This document shows positions 1-11,735 of a DNA stretch of 64,000 nucleotides, piece by piece. Under the pieces are notes generated by a model. The model worked only from the letters and a program-made list of their open reading frames with translations. It made no database searches and had not been told where the DNA came from. The DNA is from Mallotus nudiflorus (lineage: Eukaryota; Streptophyta; Magnoliopsida; Malpighiales; Euphorbiaceae), in assembly GCA_947683625.1 (NCBI GenBank), contig CANTUR010000039.1:4464001-4528000 (forward strand), read 5' to 3'. Every line of letters begins with the position of its first letter. Position 1 is the first letter of the stretch. The position numbers and the translations under genes were made by a program.

Positions 1-1330
1 TGCATCTGCACAACATCTTCTACTCTTTTCTTTTCTTTTCCTTTATTCTAATTTGATTTCTTAATTCTACTTTTAGTGATTCATTACTGATTAAGTTTTT
101 ATTTTTGTTTTGATTGATGCTCTGTGATGCTCTAGAGGGGAGGTTAGAGATATGTGATTTTTTTGCAGTAACTATTGAAGAATCCATGGAATGTTATGGA
201 CTAAAGTCTGTAAAACTCCCATAGGATTTAGGATTTTTCTATTTTTCTGTGTTATTTGTTCATCTATTATTTATGGGTGGTAATTAATTTTCTTTTAATT
301 TTTTGCACTGTAGGTTGTAATAGCCGCAATAGTGGAAAATTAGTGAAATTCTAATTCTCTGCACTAAAATTGATTAGTAATTAGGGTTTCACTTAGTAAA
401 ACCTTATAAAATCAACGATGGCGGTAGTTAATTAAGTTTCATGAAATTGATTTAGGATTTTTTTTAGAAAATCATTAAAATGTATGTTTGATCTATTTTT
501 TTGTGTTTATTTGTTTTGGGCTTGTTTTTTTATGTTTCCATCCTTTTGGGCCCCAAGCCCAAGATTAGGTCCAATTCACTTAAAATAGGTTTATAAATGG
601 TTTAGGTTAATTAATTAATTAAAACCAATGTAGGCCCATTTTAGGTTAATTAGATTTAGGCCCATTTTAATTAATAAAATCAATTTAGATCTAGCTCAGC
701 TCATTTAATTTCATTACTTTTAAAATAAATAGACTTAGGCCGACATTTCACCTAAAATAAAATCAAGTTAGACTTAGGCCCACTTATAAAATTCAATTTA
801 TTTAAAAACTTAAATTTAGACTTATCTTTATAGATTGAAACAAGTAGATTTAAGCTTACTAATCAAATGTAGGCCCACCTTTAGTCCATTTCATTTGTAA
901 ATAAAAGTGTAAATCTAGCTAACTTTTATTAAAATTAACCTAGTTTAGACTTAGGGACGACGCACTTGAATACATTTTTTGTATGTGATTTTATTGACTA
1001 GATGCCTTAGGGTTAGATGGATGTTCAAATAGGGTTTAATAAAATTGTATGTAATTAAAGAATTAAGTAATAATTTATAAAGTAATTCTAAATGAACACG
1101 AGACTAAGAGAAGTTAGTATTCCATTCCCAAAATCTCCTGATTGTGGTGCTAACTTTCTTTTAGAGAATCGAGTACCACCAATCGAATTGTCCTAGTTAT
1201 TACCCTAGGTGGTGACTCATCTTCTCCACGCTATGACTTTGTGGCATAGTAGTGTGTTCTGTAAGACCTTGAGCCTAAACAGTGTCGTAGTTGCTAAAAT
1301 CTTAAACTCACACTAAACCCCGCCATTTAT
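1..1330. other. AT-rich spacer, possible old LTR remnant
   Basis: No coding region is supported here. Between about 540 and 960 the phrase TTAGACTTAGGCCCA and close variants recur several times. At 1090-1310 there is a less AT-rich block that includes GGTGGTGACTCATCTTC, followed by a stretch resembling the ends of plant gypsy LTRs known to me. No TG...CA ends, TSD or primer-binding site could be fixed, so the LTR idea is only a suggestion. Confidence 0.3.
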
Positions 1331-1925
1331 AGTATCTCAAACTCATAAAATATAGTACACTATCTGAATATTAAATGTATATGAAACTTCAAAATTGTAT
1401 AAGATACTAAAACAGTATATTATTTGAATATTATTCAAATATTTTCTTTTAATCAAAAGTATATTTTTTGAATATTATTCGTATATGAAACACAAAACAG
1501 TATGTGAAACTCAAACCAATATCTGAATATGATAATTTGAGTAAGTATTTATTGTTAGAAAAATTATCAAAGAAATAGTTGGGCTTGAGTAAGAAATTTC
1601 AAATATAATTGTATTCAATTAATTAATATAAAAATAATTCATATATGCATATCAATTAATTTGAATTCAAGTGTCCATCTTTTTTCAAATGCATGAAACT
1701 TGAAAAAAATTTCATCTATTTCTAGTTTATTATTTGTATATTTTAGTTTATTTTCCATGCATAAAATAATATCAGCCTAAAATATATATAAATATACAAA
1801 TTTATATTTCAAAATATTTTTTAAGACATCTAAAACTTTAATTATTTATTAAAACTAATATGAGTTATATAATTTAAATATGTTAATTATAATCTCTGAA
1901 ATAGAGTACACCACCTATATATACA

Positions 1926-2280
1926 CCCAAAACCAATATAAAAATAAAGAAAAAAAAGGAAAAATTAAAAATAGAGAAAATTAAAAAATAAATATAAGGA
2001 TAAAATAAAAATAAGGATAATAGAGAATATGAAAAAAAGGAAAAAAAATTAAAAAGAAATTAAAAAGAAAGAAAGAAAATTAAAAAAATAAGATAACAAG
2101 AATAAGAAAAAAAATTAAATTAAAAAAAGAAAAGTGAAAAACAAAGAAAAAATAAAAATAAGAAATGGAAAAAAATAAAAAAAGGAGAAAGAAAAAATAA
2201 AAAAAGTAATAAAAAACCTGATGAAACAAAAAAGAGTAGAAGAAGAAGTAAAACGAGCATAAAGGAAAAAAAAAAAAAAG
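1926..2280 (+). repeat. A/G-rich low-complexity tract
   Basis: About 350 bases are built almost only of A with scattered G and T, in blocks such as AAAAATTAAAAAGAAA. Cytosine is nearly absent until the end. The complementary frame reads as a long F/S/I string, which is a composition artefact. No unit length is stable enough to call a tandem repeat. Confidence 0.75.
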
Positions 2281-2742
2281 ACACGTGTATAATTAATACA
2301 AAACATAGAGTAGATCAATGTAAATAAGCTAAGAGATGGTCCAAATCTATAAATTTTTCAAATTTATTTTGGTACAAAATAAATAACATTGGTAAAATTT
2401 GGATTTCAATTTCACAATGGTCCAACCTAAATTGTCTAACCCAATAATCTAATTTATTTTGAAAATTCGAACCATTCTTCAGTTTAGTTCGATTTTAATT
2501 ATATTTTTTTAATAATTGATCGATTTTCAATTCTGTCAATTTGAACCAAACTAAATTGATCGATGCACTTCTTCTTTTTTATAATTAAAGTTAGTTAAAG
2601 AGACATTTTTGTATATATATTCATTTTGCCAAAATGAATTTTGTTTTTGCATTTTTTTTCATATGTTGCAATGCTATGTTGGTAATAATTTTACGATTTA
2701 TATCTTTTAGTATTCCTGTTCATCTATCCATGTTCATGCATG

Positions 2743-2746
<4 letters not shown>

Positions 2747-2786
<40 letters not shown>
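2747..2786. repeat. (TA)20 microsatellite
   Basis: Uninterrupted TA dinucleotides over 40 bases, in AT-rich spacer. Confidence 0.95.
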
Positions 2787-2787
<1 letters not shown>

Positions 2788-3184
2788 CCAAACTGTTACA
2801 TCAAGATGCTTACCGTTAAAGTGGTGAGACCTAAGTTGCCAAAGTCTGGAAGTTGAACCTTGCTTGCCCAAGTCTGTTCGATTTTCACTTTTGAAAATTT
2901 GTAAGTTTTCTGTCAAAACCGAACTTATTTAATTATTGGAATTTGGATTGTTATGTGGATGTTTTTTCTCATAATAAATTTATTAAAATTATTAAATCTA
3001 TTCTTTATAATTTATTTCATGGGGATTCAAAAGTTTTGAGATTGAAAATAATCTTGTTAATTGTCTTGTTATGGCCTCAATTGGAGTGCCTTAAATTTTG
3101 AATCCTAAAATTTAAATTTTTATGTTAACTTTTTGCGACAATTAATTTATAATGTAATATTAATAAATTAATTGTTTGACATTA

Positions 3185-4503
3185 TTTTTTTTTTTTGAAA
3201 TTGATCTGATGTATCATCAATTTTGTACCAATTTTTAATTTAATCTTATTTTTAAAGTTGTTTTAATTTGATCCTCTAACTTTTAGATTTATGTTAATTT
3301 TATTCAAATGGTAATGGGAATGAGGTAAAACTGATGTAGCATTTTTACGTGGTTTAAGGGCACCAAACGTGGCAAAAAATATCTTACATAACCATTTCAT
3401 ATGATTAATTTTATCCTCAACTTTTCGAGTTGTGTTAAATCTATTCAGACGATAAATAAATTATGAGATTTTTTAAAATTATGTTCATAATTGTTTAATT
3501 ATGCATATAAAGACTATTTAGTTATAATTGAAAAATTAAAATTAATTGACTCAATTTAATTTTTAGTATTGAATTATGATAATAAATTATTTTCTTTTAA
3601 AAATAAAACAAAATTATTTTTTAATTTGAATTTTAATATTTTAAATATTTTTTAAGGATTAAATACAAAAATAAATAAAAAAATAAAGGGTATTTTGAGG
3701 TGTAAAGTTTGAATTCCATCATCATCAATTTAAAGGGAAATGACTGCCTCCATTATACAATCCATCAATATTTAGGTCATATAACTTCTCTTTTAAAAAA
3801 AATTTAAATTTCACTTTAAACATCAAAAATTATATCAAGAAACACATATTATGCCTTCATAATTTAAGAGTTATTAGTAGATTTATTTCATTTTAAGGTG
3901 AAAAATAAATTACTTTTCAACTTGTGGTTATTTTAACATTTCAATTGATAAATCTAACATCAATTATCACAAAAAAATTTTCCACATTTGTCTAAGAAAA
4001 AAAAAGTAAAAAATGATTGTCACATAGGCATCTTACCCTTTTCAATGGCTAGAATGCCATTTCAATGGCTAAAAAGTGGGGGGCTCTCTCTCTCTCTCTT
4101 TTTAATTATTAAAAATTTCTTTATTTTTATTTATTTTTATATTTAATCCTTAAAAAATATTAACTAAATAGTCTTTATATGTATAATTAAACAATTATAA
4201 ACATAATTTTTAAAAATCTTAAAATTTATTTGTCGTCTGAATAGATTAAACATAACTCGAAAAATTGAGAATATAATTGATAATTTGAGATGATCACGTA
4301 AGACATTTTTTACCATGTCAGATGCTCTTAAGCCACGTAGAAATGTCACTTCAGCTCTGTCTCATGCCCATTGCTATTTGGATAGAATTTGCACAAATCT
4401 AAAAGTTGGAGAACCAAATTGAAATAACTTTTAAAATACAATTAAATTAAAAATTAGTCGAAAGTTGAAGATATATCATAATAATTTCCTTTTTTTTTTA
4501 TTC
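3185..4503. mobile_element. Inverted-repeat (foldback or MULE-like) element
   Basis: The arm at about 3185-3530, with a further block at 3640-3688, is the imperfect reverse complement of about 4109-4503. Matching blocks include CTAACTTTTAGATTT against AAATCTAAAAGTTGGAG and ACGTGGTTTAAGGGCA against TGCTCTTAAGCCACGT. The arms are about 350-390 bp and the left one holds roughly 110 bp of extra sequence. The loop contains a SINE-like fragment. Long AT-rich arms fit a non-autonomous Mutator-like element, but no clear 9-bp TSD was found, so the class and exact ends are uncertain. Confidence 0.65.
3690..3800 (+). repeat. SINE fragment in the loop of the inverted repeat
   Basis: This stretch parallels the 3' two thirds of the SINE at 5244-5393 in the same order: a B-box-like segment (GTTTGAATTCC), then CATCAATTTAAA, GGGAAATGACTGCCTC, TATACAATCCATCAATAT, TTAGGTCATATAACTTCTC and an A-rich end. 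The A-box part is missing, so it is a 5'-truncated or decayed copy. Confidence 0.6.
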
Positions 4504-4680
4504 ATGTCTAAAAAACTTCAAGAAATAGCCACACTTGTATGTCATCTCCGGAAAATAGTTTGAAGTCTTTTGTTTAGATTTCAAAATAGCTAAAACAATT
4601 ATAATTTTTGCCATAAAATAAATAATTGAGACAATTAATTACAAATTTTTTGCAACAATTGTATTATTTGACTAGCAATT

Positions 4681-5243
4681 ATATATACACATACATTGAG
4701 CTCTAAAGTTATTAAATTCAAAATTTAATAAGTGTCTCTTTTTGTAATTCAATTTCATTCCTAAAAATTTGTATTGAATTATTAAAATTCAAAAGTTGTG
4801 TTGAATTATTAAAATTCACAATATTTTTTTATAAAATATATAAAAAAATCTTATTTTAAAATCACATATTCTATTTCATGTAAAACACTCTAATTTTATT
4901 ATATAAAAAACATTTACTCTTTCTTTCCATAAAAAATTATGTCTTTTATTATAACTAAAACATTTTTTAATTATTTTCTAAATGTTATTTTATTTTATTT
5001 ATTCAATTTTCATTTTATATATATATTGAGTTCTAAAGTCATTAAGTTCAAAATTTAACAAATGTCCCTTTTTATAATTTAGTATTTACCCCTAAATACT
5101 TACATGTTGAGTTATTAAAATTCACAATATATTTTTATAAAAAATCTTATTTTAGAATGTATATGTTCTATTCTATATAAAACACTGTAATTATATTACA
5201 TATAAAATACTACTTTTTTTCATAAAAAATTATGTCATTTATT
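4681..5243. repeat. Two tandem copies of a (TA)n-linked repeat
   Basis: Two diverged units, about 4681-5010 and 5013-5243, run in the same order. Each has a short TATATA run, TTGAGCTCTAAAGTTATTAA or a near match, an AAAATTTAA block, GAATTATTAAAATTCACAAT, TCTTATTTTA, TAAAACACT and CATAAAAAATTATGTC. The same family occurs twice more at about 43683-43940 and 44847-45160, again next to (TA)n. No coding potential is seen. The association with (TA)n recalls the Micron type of MITE, but that link is an inference. Confidence 0.7.
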
Positions 5244-5393
5244 GCTAGTTAGTGAATAGTCAAATGGTAACGACTTTCTAAAATATTTTAAAGTGTAAGG
5301 TTCGATTTTTATGGTCATCAATTTTAAAAGGAAGGGATACCCTCTGTTATACAGTTCATCGATATTAAGGTCATATGATCTCTCAATTTATCA
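5244..5393 (+). mobile_element. tRNA-derived SINE with 20-bp target-site duplication
   Basis: The body starts with an A-box-like TAGTCAAATGGTAACGAC and has a B-box-like GGTTCGATTT about 40 bases on. These are the internal RNA polymerase III promoter elements of tRNA-derived SINEs. It ends in an A run. It is flanked by the direct repeat AAAAAATTATGTCATTTATT at 5224-5243 and 5394-5413, a perfect 20-bp TSD as left by LINE-type retrotransposition. The body is about 150 bp and lies inside the second unit of the (TA)n-linked repeat. The TSD makes the boundaries firm; the SINE family was not identified. Confidence 0.85.
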
Positions 5394-6029
5394 AAAAAAT
5401 TATGTCATTTATTCTAAGTAAAACATCCTTTTTTTTAACTATTTCTATTTTTTATTATATATATATATATAGTTGGTGCAGAACATGAATCACCAACTAG
5501 TTGACAATATGTCCGGCTCATAATATATATCTATAAGAAAAGGGTATCGGCTGTCTTCAGTACGTGCGAGTCTGTGTGTGTGTGAGAGAGAGAGAGAGAG
5601 GGAGAGGGCTTTGAGTAGAAAGCAAGCAAAACAAAAGGGCAAACAAAAACCAACACTTTGATTTTTCTCGTTATCAAGGCAAGCATATATGCCAATGCCA
5701 TAGTGCATGACCCAAAAAGACACAAGAGAAAGATTATCATTACACATACGAGATCATCTTCCCCATAAAATAAACCTAATAATTCCACCTTTTAAGCATT
5801 TCTTCATGTACACATCTCTAAGCAAAGTAAGTGAGTAGCAAAGTGAAGCTGATAAAGAATCAATCTTTATGGCCAACCTAACCTCTTGTCTCCATATATT
5901 CTTGAGCTTGTCAGAGGCTGTCCTGCATCAACATGTATATATTCATCACCTTTGGAGTCTTTAAGTGGTTTAGAGATTATCTACATTTTTCTTAGCGGTA
6001 GTAGTCTTTGTCTTGGTTTGTTAAAAGCC
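5394..6029 (+). promoter_or_regulatory. Upstream region of the X8 gene with GA microsatellite
   Basis: The 636 bases between the SINE and the X8 start codon hold a TG run followed by a (GA)n tract at about 5572-5602 and no convincing gene. A TATA-like CTATAAGAAAAGG lies at about 5530. Two short upstream ORFs, starting at 5869 (31 codons) and 5933 (20 codons), would precede the main start if transcription begins before 5869. The transcription start cannot be set from sequence, so the uORFs are only possibilities. Confidence 0.4.
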
Positions 6030-7453
6030 ATGGAAAGAAGCATACACTGTTACCGAATTTTCCTTCTACTGCTACTCTCTCTTACTATTGCTCCTCACTC
6101 TGGTAAGCTTCTTCCATTGTATTATTAATTTTAGCAATGGCTTCTTAATTTGTTTCTCTGGCTATACTTAAATTTTAGCAATTCCCATGCATTTAGGTTT
6201 CTAAAGGGATTGAGATTGATTCATCTGGGAAAAGTAATCCCAATCATTATCAATAGGCTAAGTTCATCATCTTATAATATTATATTTAGATTTGTGGATT
6301 GTTATGAAAAGCTACTAATTGCTTCGAGTCTAAGTATACTTATCTATATTGCATCTCATTATCAACAAGTGATCACATGCACTTTGCCATAAGTGACAAA
6401 TATACGCATTAACTGTTGTCCATTAACCTTTTGAACCTTTTAGCAGAAGCAAGAAAATCGTTGCAGCAGCTACTTAGAACTCCAATTCCCCCAACGAGCT
6501 CTATCATCCAGCGCATAAAGAAATTGAAGGTGACAAAGCACTTTGATTTGGCTTCATTACTTCTCCAGAAAGAAACAATGGATCCATTTAACACTAACCC
6601 TTACGTTAGTTCACCATTTACTTTGCCACCTTATGATTCATTAGCCCCTATTCCATTGCCCGAAAACGCTCCTCCATATTGCATTTATCCCCCCAATACC
6701 CCGCAATCCCCTTCCACTACAATTCCAACCCCAGCTTCAGGATCAACACCTTTATTACCCTCGCCACCCTTCTATTATCAACCACCTGTTCTTCCCCTCC
6801 CAAGCCCACCGCCAAGCCCTACGGGCGCTGTTCCGAGCCCGCCTGAAGCTACGCCGATCCTGAATCCACCTCCAATAGTTCTAAGCCCACCAGAAACAGT
6901 GCCTAGTCCAACTACCTATTTTCCAAGCCCACCAGGGCCTATTTTGAGTCCTCCTTATTTGGAGCCAAGCCCACCAACATTTCTTCCATCGCCAACTGGG
7001 TCCGTTCCAAGCCCAACTATTTTTCTTCCTCCTGTAGTGTATCCCCCGCCGATAGCACCTCCAGGTCCTAGCAGAGGCCCGCCCCAAGCACTGTGGTGTG
7101 TAGCCAAGCCCTCTGTGCCGGACCCAATAATTCAAGAAGCAATGAATTATGCTTGTGGAACGGGCGCAGAGTGCGACTCTATTCTGCCCAGTGGGTCATG
7201 CTTTCAGCCCAATACATTGTACGCTCATGCTTCCTATGCTTTCAATAGTTACTGGCAGAGGACCAAAGTGGCTGGCGGAACATGCTCTTTTGGAGGAACT
7301 GCCATGCTTGTTACTGTGGATCCAAGTGAGTTTCTAAAGAAACCTATTTTCATGGGCTAGTTGATGATTAGCCAGTAAAATTTTTAATAATAACTGCAAG
7401 TGTTGTTTAATTTCTTGACAGGTTATGATGGCTGCCATTTTGTGTACAACTAA
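6030..7453 (+). CDS. Secreted proline-rich protein with C-terminal X8 domain
   Basis: Predicted exons are 6030-6102, 6444-7325 and 7422-7453, joined at GT-AG introns of 341 and 96 bp. They give 328 residues with phases that agree at both junctions. Residues 1-24 form a signal peptide (a charged start, then a leucine-rich core FLLLLLSLTIA). Residues about 50-238 are rich in Pro and Ser, with extensin-like SPP and PSPP motifs. Residues 241-328 are an X8 (CBM43) domain with the usual six cysteines (WCVAKP, YACGTGAEC, GSCFQP, GGTCSFGG, YDGCHF). X8 domains bind beta-1,3-glucan (callose), so the likely site of action is the cell wall or plasmodesmal neck. The protein ends right after the domain at FVYN and has no GPI-anchor tail, unlike the plasmodesmal callose-binding (PDCB) proteins. 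The short last exon carrying the final cysteine fits this family. No glucanase catalytic domain is present. Confidence 0.88.
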
Positions 7454-8637
7454 TGAGATGGATGGGATGATTTCACTGTTTAGGAGAAGAAGAGTATAGG
7501 AAACGGATTTCCTTTTCCTTTTTAAACGATAAACCAATAGAATAATTGAGAGGAGATTGGGTTTTATTTTTATTGAGATAGATTTGCTTTTGAGTGATAA
7601 ATTACAATCAAGACATAAATTTTGGAAGTACATACATAGATTTGGTTCATTAGGTGGGTTAAAAATGGATTAGATTTTTTTTTTTTTTAAATTAAAAAAA
7701 AAAAAAAAAGAAATTAAGTTGTCTCTATAAAGTTCCTCATTTTGTAAGTTGCAAAAATCTCCTCTTTCGCTTTTTTAATTGAGTTATTCGAAACAGATGT
7801 TGGTCCACTTTATTTTACTTTTCCAGCATTAGATTTGGAGATTTTAGTTTTTTTTTTTACGTGGTCGTGCAACAAAGTACATTCAACAAAACAGTACATT
7901 TTAATTTTACAGTGATATAAAATTTTGTGTTGACTTCGATTTTACGAATAAATTCTAACCTTACCATCTTCATCACTACACTAGTCAATAGACTCAATAC
8001 CCTGCCCATTACGGGAACTATAACTTAATATAATAATATTTTTATAAACTTTAATTTATTATGCTACAAAATATTTTAACATATTAAAAATAATAGTAAG
8101 TAAAAGATAAGACTCATTTTTAAGCATGTAGATTTTTGCATTTTATTATATGGAGCCTTTAAATTTTAATTGTGTTGCATCGAACTCACTCTTATATTTT
8201 CATATTTGCACACATTAAAAAAATAATTTTTTTTAAAAAATCTCTAAATTTGTGTTACAAGTTAAATTGCTGGGTTTTAAGTTTTCTTTTTGTCAATTCA
8301 ATTCAATTAAATACCAATTTAAAATATATTTTATAATTTTATTAAAAATTGTTCGGTTGAAAATTAATATCTTATTCTTTAATGCATTTAAAGTAAAAAA
8401 TATATATTCTTATTTCCCATTATTAAAAAACTTTTTTTTTGTTAAAGAAGTTTTTTAATAATAATTGAAAATAGGAAAAAGTGTACTTTTTGTTTCAAAA
8501 ATTATTTAAAACATCAAAATTAAAATTATTTTGTATTTTCTATATATGGTGTGCTTAAAATATTAGTTAATGGTGGGCCAAATTTGATTTTTAATTATTT
8601 TATTTTTGTTGGTATTTCTTAGTATAATTTATACGTA
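7454..8637. other. Spacer after the X8 gene
   Basis: This holds the 3' untranslated region of the X8 gene for an unknown distance, then AT-rich spacer. At 7669-7710 a T run and an A run face each other and could form an AT hairpin. Nothing coding is seen; the frame at 8252-8458 is low complexity. Confidence 0.5.
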
Positions 8638-8970
8638 GGGTTATTTGTAAAAAAATTTAGATTTTTAATCGTTTTGACAGTTTAATCACAACATTTAAAA
8701 TTTGGAATAATAAAATATGAATTACATTATTTTAGCAATCCAAAGCACCAATAGACAATCTGGTAAAGAGTTGCTTACGTGTTCTATATGTGTTGGTTTT
8801 TTAATCCACATCAGATATATTTTAATCCATCTCAAAATTGTGCCTTTTTATTCAAAATGGTGTGTTTTAAACCCTTTTGTACTGTAATTATTCTTCTTTT
8901 CCTTCTTCTTCTTCTTATTGCATCCATATATGCATTGTTAAGCTTTCAATCTCCTATTTATCCACCTCCT

Positions 8971-9250
8971 TAACTCCTTTCTCTCCCATCATGGCCACTG
9001 CCACCATGACTGTGTATTGCCTTTATTACCGACGTCCATATGATGTCTCTCTTATACTTGTGTTTCAACGGCTCTTCACCAGACAGTAACTCCAATATCA
9101 ATACACCAAAACCATACACATTAAATTCTCAAGTGGCGATTCTGATAGCTTGAAATTATGGCGACATGTAGCCTATACACCTTTGAATTCCATAACTTTA
9201 CTGGTTGATCTCTTTAATTCCGTCGCTTTTTCCTCTTTTTCTTCTTCGCT
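8971..9250 (-). pseudogene. Protein kinase fragment: activation segment to subdomain X
   Basis: Read on the minus strand from about 9250 down, the translation gives an activation-loop-like segment, a frame change, then GYMSP*FQAIRIAT*EF and NVYGFGVLILELLSGEEPLK. This matches the APE motif (subdomain VIII), the DVYSFG motif (IX) and the start of subdomain X in plant receptor-like kinases. Two in-frame stops and one shift show it is dead. It ends at a TAA at 8971-8973. The catalytic-loop part of the same kinase lies further upstream (9650-9940), with non-coding sequence between them that may be an ancestral intron. Confidence 0.75.
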
Positions 9251-9649
9251 CAATTCAGTTATTTCACTTTTTCTCTTTCTCGCCATACCTTGTTGTTACT
9301 ACAAGGTTCTAATTTACATCCTTTCCCTGGTCTTCTTATTGGGTCCATTATATAATGCAACGGTTGTGAAGAAAATGAAGGAAATCAGTGCTATTATTAT
9401 GAGTAAGACAAATTTAAATGAGTTTGGTTTAATTTGTGCTTTAATTTCTATTATTACCTGCTAAAGTTTTTATTTGCTCGCCACTACTGCTCAAGTCTAT
9501 TTGTGCTTATCCTTGTGCTCTTATGTTAATTGGTGGTTTTACTTTGGTTTATTCATTGAGTTAGGCTACTCTTCTATTCTCTTCTCTTGGTGTTGATGAC
9601 ACAACAATGCTTTTGTATTTGAGTTTCCTTGTTGTGATTTTTATTTTTT

Positions 9650-9946
9650 GCTTCTTCACAAGCTTCTCCACAGAATTATGCAGTTCTGAAATGGTAGATT
9701 TCACATTAAAATTTGGCTCTATAATGATAATCCACTGCTTTTGATATGATTATGAACAAATGTGAAATCTAATCTTGTTTTGTGGTGGATATAATTAAGT
9801 CCATGAGCTACATCCTTTTGATCCGTGACTTGAACTGATATTAGGTCTTCTAAGGTTGCATTAAAAGTTGTAGAGATTGTTAGAGGTGGTGTTAGTGTAA
9901 AGATGATCAGGATAGTTATTGCAAGAGTTTTGCATGTTAGATTTCT
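9650..9946 (-). pseudogene. Protein kinase fragment: catalytic-loop region
   Basis: The minus-strand frame contains DVAHGLNYIHH and then VHNHIKSSGLSL. These occupy the places of the subdomain VIa helix and the catalytic loop (HRDLK..N) in plant receptor-like kinases. A frame change after this leads to an IIIIEPNFNVK-like segment, as expected between subdomains VIb and VII. The Asp of the HRD motif is replaced by Asn (VHN), which some plant pseudokinase-like families also show; I cannot tell whether this is ancestral or decay. The frame runs upstream into the solo LTR, so its first ten or so residues are LTR sequence. No start codon or N-terminal lobe is seen. Confidence 0.65.
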
Positions 9947-11467
9947 ATTAGTGATATGCACTAAGTCAATCATATATGACCATATTTTGACTTTATCATT
10001 TTATTAATAAAGAGACATTTTTCATTATCATTTTGTGTTATGATAATTACTTGAATAGTCAATTCTTACTAAGGTCATCAAGTATGTGACTTGATAGTAA
10101 AACCTTTAGATTAAATATGAGTTCTATTCAAATTATCTCAAGTCATAACAATGTATTATGGCTAGTATGGTGTTGATTGATGATTATGTTTTACTAATCA
10201 TGAATATGAGATATTAAGTCAACTCATAAGTACTTATTTGATAAATAAAGTACTAGATTGACCCATTATGATAATACTACATAGATAATTGTCATAAGTA
10301 ATTCTCATTACAGTTATATTGACTTAGTCCTCTGACCTTCAAATCACCATGGATTCCTATATTACTATTTGGTATTTTGACACAATCTTACATTATCTTT
10401 AACCAAATGATAAAATAAGTTGTTGTTGGGTATGAAATGAGTTATGTGAGGAATATGAGTGATTGAGAAGGAATTTATCGCTCATTTAATCTGAGTAAGA
10501 TATCTATGGGCCTCTAGACAAGATAGATTGAGGAAAATATGTGGTCATGCTAAAGTAAATTGATAAAGAGTTATCATTCTCAGTCTACTTGGAATCAAGA
10601 AATAATATGATTGAATTCTATAAGGATGACATAATCTATGCCTTATATTCAATTAAGATATCATATGACAAAAGGAGTAGAATATTCATTGTATATTAGG
10701 TTATGTCAAATTATGGACTTCACATAACTTGGGTAGTTATAATATCTTACTAAAGGTCACTTATGACTTGTATGCCTAAATAGAGATTTAAGGCCCACTG
10801 CAAACGTCATATGAACCTACAGGGTCACACACTTTGAACAAGGCCAAAATGAATATGGGTTTAACAAACCCAAATAAGCTCTGTGAAAATAAATAAATAA
10901 AATATTTACTTATTTGTTTATTTTTTTATTTAGGTTATCTTAAATAAATAGAAAATTATTTCTAATTTAATTTTAAATAAAACTAGAATAAGAATAAGTG
11001 AGAAATTACTAAAAGATTGTTTGGTAAGTGAAACCCTAATTTAAAGGTCTATAAATATATTATATTCTTTAGTGTTTCACTCACTCATTATTCTACCACC
11101 AAATTCATTTTCTCTCTTTTAGAAAACAAAAACACAAAGTTCTTTTCATTCTTGATTTGTGAGAAATTAAAAGAAGGTGTTAGCACATAAACATTTATTT
11201 TCAATCAAGGGCCATTTGTGTGGACACTTGTGAAGGACATATTCTTTTGGAGATGTCTCAATTTGAATTGCCAAATTAAAAGCTCGAGGTAGGATGTTAC
11301 CAGAGTGAACCTCCTCTCTCCCTTCTAGAAATATTGCCCCTTCTGCATCTGTAGTAAGATTTTGAAAACCCTAGATTTAATCAATTAATCGAATTACTTG
11401 AATTTAGATTCAGGTTTATGATTAAAATTTAATTTTTTTAATGCATATAGAATTAAGAAACCTAACA
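9947..11467 (+). mobile_element. Solo LTR inside the Mutator-like element
   Basis: The 1521-bp insert is flanked by a perfect 5-bp direct repeat ATTTC at 9942-9946 and 11468-11472. It begins TATTAGTGATATGCAC (TG changed to TA) and ends AAACCTAACA. The same sequence, in reverse orientation and ending TG...CA, occurs at 39637-41181. No internal retroelement region is present, so it is a solo LTR left by LTR-LTR recombination. TATA-like boxes and a sense-strand AAACCCTAATTTAAAGG lie near 11030. Confidence 0.88.
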
Positions 11468-11735
11468 ATTTCTTGGGCTCTGTTGATTTTTTTCCATATT
11501 TTCTTGATGTAATGACCATGTGTGTTCTTGCTTTTTCTGGGTTTTATTTTATTATTATTATTTTTTTCTTTTTAGTTGGGTGATGAAAAAGTGAGAACGA
11601 TTTCTATACAACAAAGATGCAACTTGAAAATACAAAACTATGAAATTTGAATTTTTAGGGTTTTATAAATAATCAACTAGGTTAGCTAACTTGAAGAAAA
11701 ATGAGTTTAATTGAAGCACCAATAGACAATCTGGT
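11468..11735. other. Inner right part of the Mutator-like element
   Basis: Apart from the TSD at its start, this is non-coding internal sequence of the element. It ends with a 23-bp copy of a TIR segment that is a perfect inverted match to 11897-11919. Confidence 0.6.

Larger units (their letters stand above)
1331..3184. other. AT-rich intergenic sequence without genes
   Basis: The stretch holds short AT-rich repeats, an A-rich purine tract and one (TA)n microsatellite, both listed separately. The open frames here are low-complexity translations (runs of F, S, Y and I) and are not taken as genes. Confidence 0.6.

Noticed and set aside
2115..2318. F/S-rich minus-strand frame
   Set aside because: It mirrors the A-rich tract on the + strand and reflects base composition only.
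5490..5788. Two overlapping minus-strand frames with hydrophobic stretches
   Set aside because: They run across the TG/GA microsatellite, have no recognisable domain and lie in the upstream region of the X8 gene.
9150..9464. Plus-strand frame of 104 codons in the Mutator-like element
   Set aside because: It is hydrophobic low-complexity sequence antisense to the kinase fragment and its possible intron.
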